Shown: positions 1 through 7,716 of the stretch, piece after piece
Layout: each line of letters starts with the position of its first letter
How positions within the stretch are numbered: position 1 is the first letter of the stretch
DNA from: Pseudoalteromonas rubra
GTDB taxonomy: Bacteria > Pseudomonadota > Gammaproteobacteria > Enterobacterales > Alteromonadaceae
Assembly (NCBI RefSeq): GCF_005887095.1
Contig: NZ_PNCI01000007.1
Location: forward strand, 114,639-178,638
Direction of reading: 5' to 3'
DNA: 64,000 nt
Notes under the pieces: model-generated
The model's input: only the letters and a program-made list of their open reading frames with translations
Told to the model about the DNA's origin: nothing
Database searches by the model: none
Program-made: the position numbers and the translations under genes

Positions 1-931
1 GATTTATAAATACGTAGTCATTCAACGCACCGCGCATAAGCTGCTCTTCATTTACTACACCTACGCTGGCTGATGCGGCTGGTTTGGTCAGATTTGCATA
101 CCTGATATACGAAACAGTATAACCCGGTGCATGTGCCTCTACGTGCGCAACTAGTTCTGATACCTTTGGTAGATCTGTTAATTGCCGTTCAATTTTTTGC
201 TGCTGCGGCGCTGGAAACATCGGCTTATCACCATAAAGTTGCGACAAGCCACCATAAAATACATCATGATACGCAAAAACGGTCACGGTAATAGCGATAA
301 CAATGTGAAAGGGTAAACTCGCAATACCCAGCAAATTATGGCCATCCAGCCAAAAACGCTTTCTTTCCCCATCCTGGCGCAGTGCCTGAAAACGCTTAGC
401 CAGGGTTGGGAGCAGAAATATCACCCCAGAAACCAACGCAATAAAATATGCAAATGCAGCAACGCCGAGAACAAAAACCCCCGCCTGATGGTGATCAATT
501 TCACCAATAATACCCGCAGTGCGATGTAACATATCCAGCATAGCCGAAAGCGTATTGACAGGTACCAGTTGGGTAACCAACTCACCGTCACCGTTTAATG
601 TTCCGTGCCACTTGACCTCATCAAGGGCAAGTCCTCTTCCATTGCCCTGCTCGTACCAACTTACAGGCGATAGCGACTTGTCAAAATGCAGGGTTACGCT
701 GTCAGCGGCTTTGGGGTACTCCATTAGCACTTTTTGTAGCAATTCATCATAGCGCTCGGTTGCTATTGCAGGCATATGTTTTTCCGGAGACGTCGCCCAT
801 CGGTCGATCTCCGGAGCAAACATTACCAATGCACCAGCAAAGAAGCCGATGAATAGTAGTAAACTGGTCGTTATACCAGTCCAGGTGTGTAGTGTTTGAT
901 AGGTGCGCAAAACATCTGCTCTCACTTTCAT
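1..931 (-). CDS. PepSY-associated transmembrane protein, partial at window edge
   Basis: Reading leftward from an ATG at 931, the frame stays open to base 1, so the C-terminal part lies outside the window. The N-terminus carries a membrane segment after a short basic stretch (YQTLHTWTGITTSLLLFIGF). A soluble periplasmic section follows, then further hydrophobic helices with 'HNLLGIASLPFHIVIAITV', typical of the PepSY_TM (iron-regulated inner-membrane) family. Family members are usually found with siderophore or TonB-receptor genes and some act as ferric-siderophore reductases; that role here is inference. The start overlaps the stop of the upstream gene (ATGA), so it is translationally coupled as the third gene of the DUF3325-DUF3649-PepSY operon behind a Fur-like site near 1553-1571. 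Confidence 0.85.
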   Translation of the reverse strand, partial: MKVRADVLRTYQTLHTWTGITTSLLLFIGFFAGALVMFAPEIDRWATSPEKHMPAIATERYDELLQKVLMEYPKAADSVTLHFDKSLSPVSWYEQGNGRGLALDEVKWHGTLNGDGELVTQLVPVNTLSAMLDMLHRTAGIIGEIDHHQAGVFVLGVAAFAYFIALVSGVIFLLPTLAKRFQALRQDGERKRFWLDGHNLLGIASLPFHIVIAITVTVFAYHDVFYGGLSQLYGDKPMFPAPQQQKIERQLTDLPKVSELVAHVEAHAPGYTVSYIRYANLTKPAASASVGVVNEEQLMRGALNDYVFIN

Positions 932-1239
932 AGCACACTCCTTAAACCTGCTTGTAGCGCAAAGCACACCGCAGTTGCCAGTAATAGACAGCCCCAGGCC
1001 TGCTTCCCCGTTTTGAACAAAAAAGTCATGCTGAGTATCAATAGCCAGACAGGCGCAATGAGCCACATATTAAACTGAGTTTTCCATAATAGCTCTGAAC
1101 TTGTGAGCGTCCCCTTGAGACCATCCGGGCCAAACCATACGACCAGGCCAACAAACGCAAAACTCAGCAATCCCCCGGCTAGAATGCCAGCCAGAGATTT
1201 GCTCAACCAATGTGGTTGAATACGTGTCTCGCTGTTCAT
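928..1239 (-). CDS. DUF3649-like small membrane protein
   Basis: A 103-residue protein with three hydrophobic segments (around residues 15-36, 56-73 and 80-98), so an inner-membrane protein. Size, position and the pattern 'SLAGILAGGLLSFAFVGL' fit the DUF3649 family that accompanies PepSY-TM proteins in iron-regulated operons; the family call is from memory and context. Its start overlaps the preceding stop (ATGA at 1236-1239) and its own stop overlaps the next start (ATGA at 928-931), a tightly coupled three-gene operon. A GGGGGAAG purine tract precedes the ATG. Confidence 0.75.
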   Translation of the reverse strand: MNSETRIQPHWLSKSLAGILAGGLLSFAFVGLVVWFGPDGLKGTLTSSELLWKTQFNMWLIAPVWLLILSMTFLFKTGKQAWGCLLLATAVCFALQAGLRSVL

Positions 1240-1502
1240 GACTTCCCCCTTTTGTTACTCATTAATAACGCAACAAAAGGAGCAATCATTAGCCCCAGCA
1301 TGACCACGATAATACTTTGGAAAATCACTGAAGGCCCTTTCATTTGTGAGAAGATAAAGCCATATGCACAGAGCAGTGTCAGGTAAGACGCCACTCGGAA
1401 GCCGTCACTTAGCTTATTAGGCAGTAGTTGCTGGTTTTTATTGCTGAGGTAAAATAACAAGGTACCTGCAATCAAGAGCAGTACCTGAAATGAATTGAGC
1501 AC
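1236..1502 (-). CDS. DUF3325-like small membrane protein
   Basis: An 88-residue hydrophobic protein with about three membrane helices (residues 3-20, 35-52, 58-80). It begins with GTG at 1502, three bases after a strong GGGAGGG purine tract. Small size, membrane topology and first position in a DUF3649/PepSY-TM operon suggest the DUF3325 family, seen in other Gammaproteobacteria beside TonB-dependent siderophore receptors. Biochemical role is not known. The Fur-like box about 50 bases upstream suggests derepression under iron limitation. Confidence 0.7.
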   Translation of the reverse strand: MLNSFQVLLLIAGTLLFYLSNKNQQLLPNKLSDGFRVASYLTLLCAYGFIFSQMKGPSVIFQSIIVVMLGLMIAPFVALLMSNKRGKS

Positions 1503-1552
1503 TATCCCTCCCTGTATTTATTTTTACAATAACCCGCGCATTATACACAAAC

Positions 1553-1571
1553 AGAATTGATAATCACTATT
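1553..1571. promoter_or_regulatory. Fur-box-like site before the DUF3325/PepSY operon
   Basis: The core TGATAATCA (1558-1566) is identical to the centre of the 19-base Fur consensus GATAATGATAATCATTATC, and about 13 of 19 positions match overall. It sits about 50 bases upstream of the leftward operon start at 1502, beside an AT-rich stretch with a possible -10 (TTATAC on the plus strand). The operon content supports an iron link. It also lies just past the stop of the leftward HPP gene, so no other promoter is in this 89-base gap. Confidence 0.6.
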
Positions 1572-1591
1572 ATTTACCTTGGCAAAATAAA

Positions 1592-2068
1592 CTAATCGCT
1601 ACGCTCGGCCTTTTTGTTTTTATACAGTCCATGAGCACAGATCAGGTGGTAGCCACGGCCAAACAAAACCAGGCAAATCGCACCAGTCAATACTGGGAAT
1701 AGCAAAAATGTCCAGCCCTGACCGGTGAGCATAATAAATAATGGATTTGCACCTGCTGGCGGGTGCACCGTTTTCGTATACATCATTAGCATTACTGCTA
1801 ATCCTGTTGCAGTCCCCAGCGAGAATGCATTTAGTGGGGCAAGTTCAACAAAAGCGACTCCCACCAGTGCAGTAATACAGTGACCTGCAATCACATTGCG
1901 CGCTTGGGCCAGTGGACTTTCGGGCAAGACAAAGATCAGCACGCAAGACGCGCCAAAGGCTGCCATTAAAAGCCAGTACTCTTGCTCATGCTGCCCAACC
2001 AGAGCCAGAGCAGTAATTGCCAGCATAGAACCTAGCCCAGCAGAAAAATAGACAATCCAGTTTAACAC
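1592..2068 (-). CDS. HPP family membrane protein
   Basis: A 158-residue protein with four or five membrane helices and the family signature 'VHPPAGANPL' near residues 100-110. HPP proteins are integral membrane proteins; some cyanobacterial members are chloroplast-type nitrite transporters, but the bacterial role is generally unknown. The start is GTG at 2068 (protein begins MLNW) after a near-perfect AAGGAGG. It is transcribed divergently from a TetR-family regulator, and two inverted repeats between them suggest that regulator controls this gene. The C-terminus is basic (KNKKAER), likely cytoplasmic. Confidence 0.85.
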   Translation of the reverse strand: MLNWIVYFSAGLGSMLAITALALVGQHEQEYWLLMAAFGASCVLIFVLPESPLAQARNVIAGHCITALVGVAFVELAPLNAFSLGTATGLAVMLMMYTKTVHPPAGANPLFIMLTGQGWTFLLFPVLTGAICLVLFGRGYHLICAHGLYKNKKAERSD

Positions 2069-2080
2069 AACACCTCCTTA

Positions 2081-2100
2081 AGTAGACCAATCGTTCTACT
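2081..2100. promoter_or_regulatory. Inverted-repeat operator 1 for the TetR regulator
   Basis: AGTAGACCAATCGTTCTACT has arms AGTAGA/TCTACT around an 8-base centre. It lies 13 bases upstream of the HPP start and shares the GTAGA...TCTAC pattern with a second palindrome at 2107-2126. The half-site TAGACC resembles operators reported for NemR-type TetR regulators (TAGACC-N4-GGTCTA); that comparison is from memory. Confidence 0.6.
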
Positions 2101-2106
2101 AGACAT

Positions 2107-2126
2107 GGTAGACAGATTTGTCTACC
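2107..2126. promoter_or_regulatory. Inverted-repeat operator 2 for the TetR regulator
   Basis: GGTAGACAGATTTGTCTACC is a perfect inverted repeat (arms GGTAGACA/TGTCTACC, 4-base centre). It lies 36 bases upstream of the tetR ATG and 39 bases upstream of the HPP start. A further half-site TAGACA occurs at 2137-2142. Its position between divergent genes fits an autoregulatory TetR operator. Confidence 0.7.
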
Positions 2127-2161
2127 CGTGTCAAGATAGACACAAATAATGGGAGGCTGAT

Positions 2162-2728
2162 ATGTCAGATAAACGAGAGTTGTTATTAAGCAAAGCGCTG
2201 GAGCTGTTCTATCAAAAAGGGGTATGTGCCGTGGGAATCAACGAGCTCATCTCGTACAGTGGCGTCGCTAAGAAAACCCTTTATCATCATTTTAGTTCCA
2301 AAGACGATCTGGTACTTGCCGCATTGTCACTCCGGGGTCAAAAATATTTGCAGTGGCTCAGAGGTAAGTTGTCTGGCGCTGAAAGTAATGCAGCACTCAT
2401 CGAGCTACTGTTTCATGCATTAAGTGACTGGTTTCACGATCGTGCACCTGAGCTTGGTCCATTCAGAGGGTGCTTTTTCATTAACACCGCCAGTGAATCA
2501 GCGACACTGAACGCACAAATCATGGATAGCTGTGCCAGACATAAAACAGCGGTGAGACACCTGATCACACAAAGCTTGCCCCGGCCGGATGACAGGTTGG
2601 TTGATGTCTTGTGTTTACTCAAAGAAGGAGCGACGGTGTCAGCCTTTGTCCAGGGTGACAAGCAGGCTGCTTCTCGTTGTATCGACATTGCACTAGCGTA
2701 CGACGCTCAGTCAGCATTCGGGGTGTAA
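2162..2728 (+). CDS. TetR/AcrR family transcriptional regulator
   Basis: A 188-residue protein with a typical TetR N-terminal HTH: 'LLSKALELFYQKG' forms helix 1 and 'GINELISYSGVAKKTLYHHFSSKDDLV' holds the recognition helix and the conserved 'YHHF' turn (about residues 25-50). The remainder is the helical ligand-binding and dimer domain, with no further signature readable. Start ATG follows GGGAGG at a good distance. It is divergent from the HPP membrane protein, with two palindromes between them that it probably binds, repressing itself and its neighbour. The inducer cannot be read from sequence. Confidence 0.93.
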   Translation: MSDKRELLLSKALELFYQKGVCAVGINELISYSGVAKKTLYHHFSSKDDLVLAALSLRGQKYLQWLRGKLSGAESNAALIELLFHALSDWFHDRAPELGPFRGCFFINTASESATLNAQIMDSCARHKTAVRHLITQSLPRPDDRLVDVLCLLKEGATVSAFVQGDKQAASRCIDIALAYDAQSAFGV

Positions 2729-2738
2729 TCTGGTGAAA

Positions 2739-2767
2739 TTTAACCCTCATGCACAATGCACTATAAT
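2739..2767 (+). promoter_or_regulatory. Probable sigma-70 promoter of the flippase gene
   Basis: A perfect -10 hexamer TATAAT at 2762-2767 lies 17 bases after TTTAAC (weak -35, 2739-2744), a short distance upstream of the flippase start. Nothing else needs a promoter here. Confidence 0.5.
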
Positions 2768-2793
2768 GCCCGTATTAATACTCACTGCATGCT

Positions 2794-4149
2794 GTGGTCA
2801 GACAAACCATGCAACAAGATAACTACCTTAAACATGGCGCCCTGACACTCAGTGTCTCGGTTATAATTGGCTTTATCGTTGATTATGCATTTAACCTCAG
2901 CCTGAGTCGCAATCTCAGCGCTCATGAATACGGCGACTATAAAGTCGCCTACGCTTATGCCACAATTTGCGGCGTATTGGTACTTTTAGGAGGAGATCGC
3001 GTCGCCCCAAAGGTTTTGGCTAAACCATTGGCGGACAATGCAACCAGTCAGGTCGGCGGGTTCGTCCTGTTCTTCACTAAAATTGCAGTCGGCTTGTCTT
3101 TGGTACTTTTTATCTGTACTTATTTAAGTGGCTATTGGCACTTAGGTAGCTGGTCGCTGGAAGAGCATCATGCATTACTGTGGATATCTGCTGCCATACC
3201 ACTTATTGCCATCGGTGCAATATTGAGTCGTGTATTGCAAAGCGCAAAGATGCTGGTTTATGCCAACTTGCCCTGGCGAATTGGCCTGCCGCTTGGCAAA
3301 ACAATCGCCGTCATTACACTGGCTGCTTTGCTGGAACAAGTGCACCTTTGGCAGGTAATTGCCGCAGGTATTGGGCTGTTGCTTATAATAACTTTCTGGC
3401 AATTAAGTGTTTTACGAAAACAAAATCTAATGTCTTTCACTCCTTTAACACCCGTCAATGATGGTACAAAACTCCTGAAGACGTCCGTTCCCATGATGCT
3501 CGCCATGTTAGTCACAATCGCGATTTCTCAGTTAGACCTTTATATGCTGGAGCTACTGGCTTTGGAACATGAAGTTGGTCACTATGCCGGTGCAGTGACA
3601 ACAGCTCATATGCTTCCAGTCGCTCAGGTAAGCATCATAGCTTTATTTGTCCCCTTGCTCGGCCAGGCCTTAGAGAAAGGCGAAGAACATGCCGAGCATG
3701 TGCTTTGGCAAGCTCAGCGCGTCATGGTTGTGATCGTTGTATTACTCTCCATTGTTTTGATGGTATCTGGTTCGCACCTTTTACAATTGTTTGGTGAAGA
3801 CTTTTTTACGGCGAATGGGGCACTGAGGTACTTGATACTAGGCTCTTGCTTCTGGGCGGTGACAGCATTTATCTCAACCTGGCTTCAATACACAGGCAAA
3901 GGAAAGTATGTCGTATTTATTGGGCTTTTAACATTAGTTACCGACGCGATATTGAATTGGCTACTTATTCCGGATCATGGCATTACTGGCGCAGCGATTT
4001 CCACCTGTGCGGCATTGTTCCTGGCTTCTCTACTTACCTGGATAACCTTCTTAACATATAGAAAACCGCGTCATGCTGGTGGGAAAGTAACGACATCACA
4101 ATCGGAAAGACAGAGAAACACTATTCCCAATAATAACCTGTTAAAATAA
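2794..4149 (+). CDS. Polysaccharide biosynthesis / Wzx-MATE-like flippase
   Basis: A 451-residue (446 from the second start) integral membrane protein with about 12 hydrophobic helices along its length, and an early 'LSRNLSAHEYGDYKVAYAY' segment typical of the oligosaccharide flippase (Polysacc_synt/MATE) superfamily. Such proteins flip lipid-linked glycans across the inner membrane. No glycosyltransferases or other polysaccharide genes sit beside it, so the substrate is unknown and it appears to be an orphan. The frame opens with GTG at 2794; an ATG at 2809 (MQQDNYLKHG) is an equally plausible start, and neither has an obvious Shine-Dalgarno sequence. Confidence 0.8.
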   Translation: MVRQTMQQDNYLKHGALTLSVSVIIGFIVDYAFNLSLSRNLSAHEYGDYKVAYAYATICGVLVLLGGDRVAPKVLAKPLADNATSQVGGFVLFFTKIAVGLSLVLFICTYLSGYWHLGSWSLEEHHALLWISAAIPLIAIGAILSRVLQSAKMLVYANLPWRIGLPLGKTIAVITLAALLEQVHLWQVIAAGIGLLLIITFWQLSVLRKQNLMSFTPLTPVNDGTKLLKTSVPMMLAMLVTIAISQLDLYMLELLALEHEVGHYAGAVTTAHMLPVAQVSIIALFVPLLGQALEKGEEHAEHVLWQAQRVMVVIVVLLSIVLMVSGSHLLQLFGEDFFTANGALRYLILGSCFWAVTAFISTWLQYTGKGKYVVFIGLLTLVTDAILNWLLIPDHGITGAAISTCAALFLASLLTWITFLTYRKPRHAGGKVTTSQSERQRNTIPNNNLLK

Positions 4150-4229
4150 TTGACACATTCATTAGCGTTTTGTAATTTAGAGCCGTGCTAGTTTGCACCA
4201 TCATAAAAATAAGAATAATAAGGAAAATT

Positions 4230-4448
4230 ATGAAACAAAGAGTAAAACAAAGTGGTTTGTTTATTCTGATGCTGTGCCTGGGTTTAAGTTTAGGCGTAGC
4301 ACTTAAACATGCTTATACCAAACTATCTTTTCACACCGAGGAAGTTACACAAGGCTCCACAGTGCTTCATTTGGCCCAACCAGAGCCGCACCAAACACCT
4401 CACTTTAATTTTCGCATCGGCTTTTCTTCAAATTTGCGCTTATCTTAA
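4230..4448 (+). CDS. Small single-pass membrane or exported protein, unknown
   Basis: A 72-residue protein starting at the ATG at 4230, chosen because AAGGA stands just upstream. Residues 9-27 form a hydrophobic segment after a basic N-terminus (MKQRVKQ), an uncleaved anchor or signal sequence. The remainder is short and polar, with a Pro/His-rich stretch (PEPHQTPHF). I do not recognise a family. It stands alone between the flippase and the TPR gene with 80-200 base gaps on either side. Confidence 0.5.
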   Translation: MKQRVKQSGLFILMLCLGLSLGVALKHAYTKLSFHTEEVTQGSTVLHLAQPEPHQTPHFNFRIGFSSNLRLS

Positions 4449-4631
4449 TTCAGATAATGCGCATCGGTAAGCCACTCAAATAGCGCCCGGAAATACCGCT
4501 ATCACAGGCAGCCCTGTCTTAAAGCTTTATCCGGTCGCTCCCCCTTCACAGTGCTCCCTGCGAATACCTGATTTGTAGACGCCCTGTCATTGTTGCGCTA
4601 TCTTAAAAAGTATTACAGGGTATGCTCAACA

Positions 4632-5669
4632 ATGGGAGATAAATTGCAATACACCTTATTCGTGCTTCTCTGCACTTTGTATATCATGCCCGCAAAAGCA
4701 ACACCTCAGATCACCTTAAGGTCTTCAGCTGATATTCTAAGAGAGGCCGAAGACTATATCATTGTTGAACCCTCTCATTCTTATCGGCTACTCAGGCAAG
4801 TTACAACTATCACTAACCTCTCGCCATCACAACAGATCCGCTGGCATTTAATCAAGGTACGCTCAGCGATAGCCACGAATAATTTTGGCGATATAGAAGC
4901 GGAGCTCGTTGCACTGTTGAAGCTTCAGCATCATGAATATTTCCAAAAGCGTCTTGCAAGCATATTAAGCGCAATGGGTATAGCGTTGAGGCGTCTTGGA
5001 TACTTTTCTCAGGCCAAATCTTTGTATACCTGTGCACTAGAGCTTGATGTGCCGGACAAGAAGCGAATGGCTTTGCTCATTAACCTGGCTGTACTCTCTC
5101 GTCATATGAATGATTATCCACTGGCTAAAAACTCTTATCACGAGGCCCGAGACATAGCGCTTAGGCTTCATCATGAACGTGCCCTTGCAAACGTGAACAA
5201 CAATCTTGGCACCTTAGCTTTAGACGAAGGTGATATCGAGTTAGCAGAAAAATACTATCGACAGGCACTTATCGGCTACCAGTCCAGTGATAAGCGCAGC
5301 GGTAACATTACCGCTGGCACTAATTTATTGCTCATTTTTGCAATTCAGGGTCATACACTCAACTTCCAGCGTCTGATAAGCCCAATTTCAGCTTTAATCG
5401 ACGCTTACCCTGACGAATCAAAAAAAGCCCTGCTGCTGTGGTTAGTCAATGCAAACGAAACAAACTTGGGCAAGCCCCTGTCTCAAAGTACAAAAGACGA
5501 GTTGATATTAGCATTTGACCGCCTTGAAAGCGTCAAGCTGCAAGTCTTAATAAAACACTATCTCGCACCCAAAGTACAAGTAGATGTAACCCCGAGTAAA
5601 AGCCCAGCCCAGCTCGTTAGGCCCACACCAGCTTGGTTAAAGGCAAATCAGTTTTGTATTAAGCCCTGA
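4632..5669 (+). CDS. Exported tetratricopeptide-repeat protein
   Basis: A protein of about 345 residues with an N-terminal signal sequence (hydrophobic TLFVLLCTLYIMPAKA, cleavage likely after the A) followed by helical repeats. 'NNLGTLALDEGDIELAEKYYRQALIGYQ' (about residues 190-220) is a clear TPR, with the preceding 'HMNDYPLAKNSYHEARDIAL' another. TPR proteins are interaction scaffolds; similar exported TPR domains occur at the N-terminus of membrane sensor proteins, but here there is no output domain. The start chosen is ATG 4632; an in-frame TTG at 4590 would add 14 basic residues. No operon partner is evident. Confidence 0.7.
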   Translation: MGDKLQYTLFVLLCTLYIMPAKATPQITLRSSADILREAEDYIIVEPSHSYRLLRQVTTITNLSPSQQIRWHLIKVRSAIATNNFGDIEAELVALLKLQHHEYFQKRLASILSAMGIALRRLGYFSQAKSLYTCALELDVPDKKRMALLINLAVLSRHMNDYPLAKNSYHEARDIALRLHHERALANVNNNLGTLALDEGDIELAEKYYRQALIGYQSSDKRSGNITAGTNLLLIFAIQGHTLNFQRLISPISALIDAYPDESKKALLLWLVNANETNLGKPLSQSTKDELILAFDRLESVKLQVLIKHYLAPKVQVDVTPSKSPAQLVRPTPAWLKANQFCIKP

Positions 5670-5679
5670 GTTGCTGCGA

Positions 5680-6306
5680 TTATTCAGCGAAATCCTGAGT
5701 TTCGAGATAGAGTGTTTTGACAAATTTATATGGCATCGGAACTTGTTCATTCAGAGGCAAACTTGCCCCGCTATCTATCAGAACCGGAGCTGATTTTCGG
5801 TGGTGACACTTAACCTGAACCACTTGATCAAAGCTGGATAAATGGCCAATTCTATGAATAAATAAACAATGTTCCTGAGTAATGGGTCTGACATAGAAGT
5901 GTCCATTAGTAGCAGGCGCTACAGGCTCATCTAAGATGACTTTTCCCACCTCGAATGTCACATTTGTTCCTAATAAATTTCCACCACGCTCAAAATGACC
6001 TTGATATACACTGCCAGAAAGAACCGATATTTCGCCATGGCGCAATTTATCAAGTTCAAAAGGCGTTGGCGAAAAGGTAACCAATACTTGAGACTTAAAA
6101 AGCCTGTCAAGAATAGCGGCCAGTGCGGGCGTTGGTTTGATCTCAAATAAAAACTGTCTCGCATGCATTCCTCTGGGCATAGGTAGATGTGACGCAATGA
6201 CCTTGCTGTCTACTTGCATCATCACCAAACCGTGAACGCCGAATGTGCTATGTTCCTGATGTGCCAGCAAAACCGGACTTATAAACAACAAAAACCACCT
6301 AATCAT
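5680..6306 (-). CDS. Exported protein of unknown function, divergent from LysR regulator
   Basis: A 208-residue protein starting at ATG 6306, which has GAGGAG eight bases upstream; the frame is open further but only this start yields a signal peptide (MIRWFLLFISPVLLA). The mature part begins HQEHSTFGVHG and contains several His residues (HLPMPRGMHARQ, CHHR) and two Cys, so metal binding is possible but not shown. I cannot assign a family. It lies divergently from the LysR gene at 6397 with a 90-base shared region, suggesting control by that regulator. Confidence 0.65.
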   Translation of the reverse strand: MIRWFLLFISPVLLAHQEHSTFGVHGLVMMQVDSKVIASHLPMPRGMHARQFLFEIKPTPALAAILDRLFKSQVLVTFSPTPFELDKLRHGEISVLSGSVYQGHFERGGNLLGTNVTFEVGKVILDEPVAPATNGHFYVRPITQEHCLFIHRIGHLSSFDQVVQVKCHHRKSAPVLIDSGASLPLNEQVPMPYKFVKTLYLETQDFAE

Positions 6307-6354
6307 TAAATACTCCTCAAATATGACATCGAAGTTGATCAATTTAAGGTATAT

Positions 6355-6394
6355 TTAGTTCCATATCATCGACCAATAGAAGTTATTAGTTCCA
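6355..6394. promoter_or_regulatory. Direct repeat in the LysR divergent region
   Basis: TTAGTTCCA occurs at 6355-6363 and again at 6386-6394, 31 bases apart (about three helical turns), immediately before the LysR start. This spacing puts the copies on one face of the helix and makes them candidate binding sites for the LysR protein. No Shine-Dalgarno sequence is visible before the ATG at 6397. Confidence 0.35.
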
Positions 6395-6396
6395 AC

Positions 6397-7272
6397 ATGG
6401 AAATTATAGAGTTAAAGAGATTTGTCGCTATAGCAAATACACAAAATCTACAGTTAGCTGCCGTTGAATTAAACACAACGCCCGGCGCGCTCTCTAAATC
6501 ATTAAAAAAGCTAGAGTCATCATTAGGTGTCTTGTTGTTCGACCGAGTTGGGAAGCAGCTTGTGCTAAATGAAAATGGCACAGGCTTACTTCCTGAAGCG
6601 ATTAAGATTCTTGATATCGCACGCAATGTACAAACTGAACTGGCGCCGACGAACTCAGTATTCACATGTCGAATCTCCGCGCCTGCAATCCTTCAATATC
6701 GCTGGATTGGCCTCTTCGGTGCCACTAGCTGTGGGATAAGAATTGAGTATGAGACCGACTTCGAAATGGAGGCACTCAATAAGGTCAAACAGGGCCTGGT
6801 CGATGTAGCACTCGCAACCAGCCTGGTCCGGCCCCACCTGAATGAAGATCTCGAAGCGATGCCAATTGGAGCGTTAACCCTCGACCTGGCAGTTGGCAAA
6901 ACTCATCCGCTTGCATGCAAATATAGCGTAACTCCCTTAGAATTATCGAGTTACCCCTTCGCGGTGCCTAATACGTCACCGTTTTGTGGTGAATTTCGCG
7001 GGTCAAGTTGTGATGGCTGGTATGATGATACGATGAACAGACAAATAAAATGGATAGTCAATGATTACGCCGCGCTATGCGAGTTAGTCAAAAATGGACT
7101 TGCAGTCGCCTACCTGCCCGATTATATGATCTCAGCCTGGCAACTACATAAATTAACGCTTCAGTGTGATAAAAAAAGCCATACTGAGCAAGTATGCGCT
7201 ATATATCGACGGAATGCTCCATCTTGGATAAAATCTTTGGTTGAAGAAATGCGATTAGATAGTCCTAAGTAG
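6397..7272 (+). CDS. LysR family transcriptional regulator
   Basis: A 291-residue protein with the usual LysR N-terminal winged HTH: 'IELKRFVAIANTQNLQLAAVELNTTPGALSKSLKKLE' then 'LGVLLFDRVGKQLVLNENG' (residues 4-67). The rest is a periplasmic-binding-protein-like effector domain. Slightly short for the family (usually 295-310). LysR proteins typically activate a divergent gene, here the exported protein at 5680-6306, in response to a small ligand. Direct repeats of TTAGTTCCA lie just upstream. Confidence 0.92.
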   Translation: MEIIELKRFVAIANTQNLQLAAVELNTTPGALSKSLKKLESSLGVLLFDRVGKQLVLNENGTGLLPEAIKILDIARNVQTELAPTNSVFTCRISAPAILQYRWIGLFGATSCGIRIEYETDFEMEALNKVKQGLVDVALATSLVRPHLNEDLEAMPIGALTLDLAVGKTHPLACKYSVTPLELSSYPFAVPNTSPFCGEFRGSSCDGWYDDTMNRQIKWIVNDYAALCELVKNGLAVAYLPDYMISAWQLHKLTLQCDKKSHTEQVCAIYRRNAPSWIKSLVEEMRLDSPK

Positions 7273-7413
7273 GTGTATCGGTTTATCTGTGCGTGCTTCT
7301 GTAACTGAATATATGAAACCGCGGACGCATCAATTTTTACAGCTTATTACTTGATACCCAAGAACAATACTGTTATTTTTCAATTGCATTGTATCTATAA
7401 AAGGAAATTGAAA

Positions 7414-7599
7414 ATGAAAATCAAATTAAAAGCAAAAAAAATGAAACAGCTTTCAAAGTCATCACAGTCTCTTAATGCGGCGGCAACACCTCAGGTGGCA
7501 GGCGGAACCGCAAATTGTGCATCAGATGGTATCACCTGTGACTCTCAGTTTTGCTATTCTCGCGAAGCTTACACGGTATGTAACGACCTGCTGCACTAA
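7414..7599 (+). CDS. Double-glycine leader peptide with Cys-rich core (RiPP-like)
   Basis: A 61-residue peptide from ATG 7414, chosen because AAAGGAAA stands upstream (the frame is open further without a ribosome site). Residues 1-31 are a lysine-rich leader ending TPQVAGG, a double-glycine motif of the kind cut by peptidase-domain ABC exporters. The 30-residue remainder has four cysteines (C35, C42, C47, C56) plus Ser/Thr. This architecture is seen in ribosomally made, modified peptides and bacteriocins. Short proteins with similar 'TPQ(V/I)AGG' leaders are, from memory, scattered in Pseudoalteromonas. No modification enzyme or dedicated exporter is nearby, so it would have to use machinery encoded elsewhere. 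A hairpin terminator follows at 7631. Confidence 0.65.
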   Translation: MKIKLKAKKMKQLSKSSQSLNAAATPQVAGGTANCASDGITCDSQFCYSREAYTVCNDLLH

Positions 7600-7630
7600 T
7601 AGCTCAATGAACACGAGTTAAAAGGAAAAA

Positions 7631-7650
7631 GCCAGCATTATGCTGGCTTT
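7631..7650. terminator. Bidirectional hairpin terminator
   Basis: GCCAGC-ATTAT-GCTGGC followed by TTTT on the plus strand and preceded by AAAAA (U-tract on the minus strand). It can end both the peptide gene (plus) and the fibrinogen-domain gene (minus). The same 17-base hairpin recurs at 9342-9358. Confidence 0.75.
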
Positions 7651-7716
7651 TATGGTTACAGAGACTGCAAGTAAAATCTGGCTATCATTCAGCACACAAT
7701 ATACTTTAAGCTGTAA

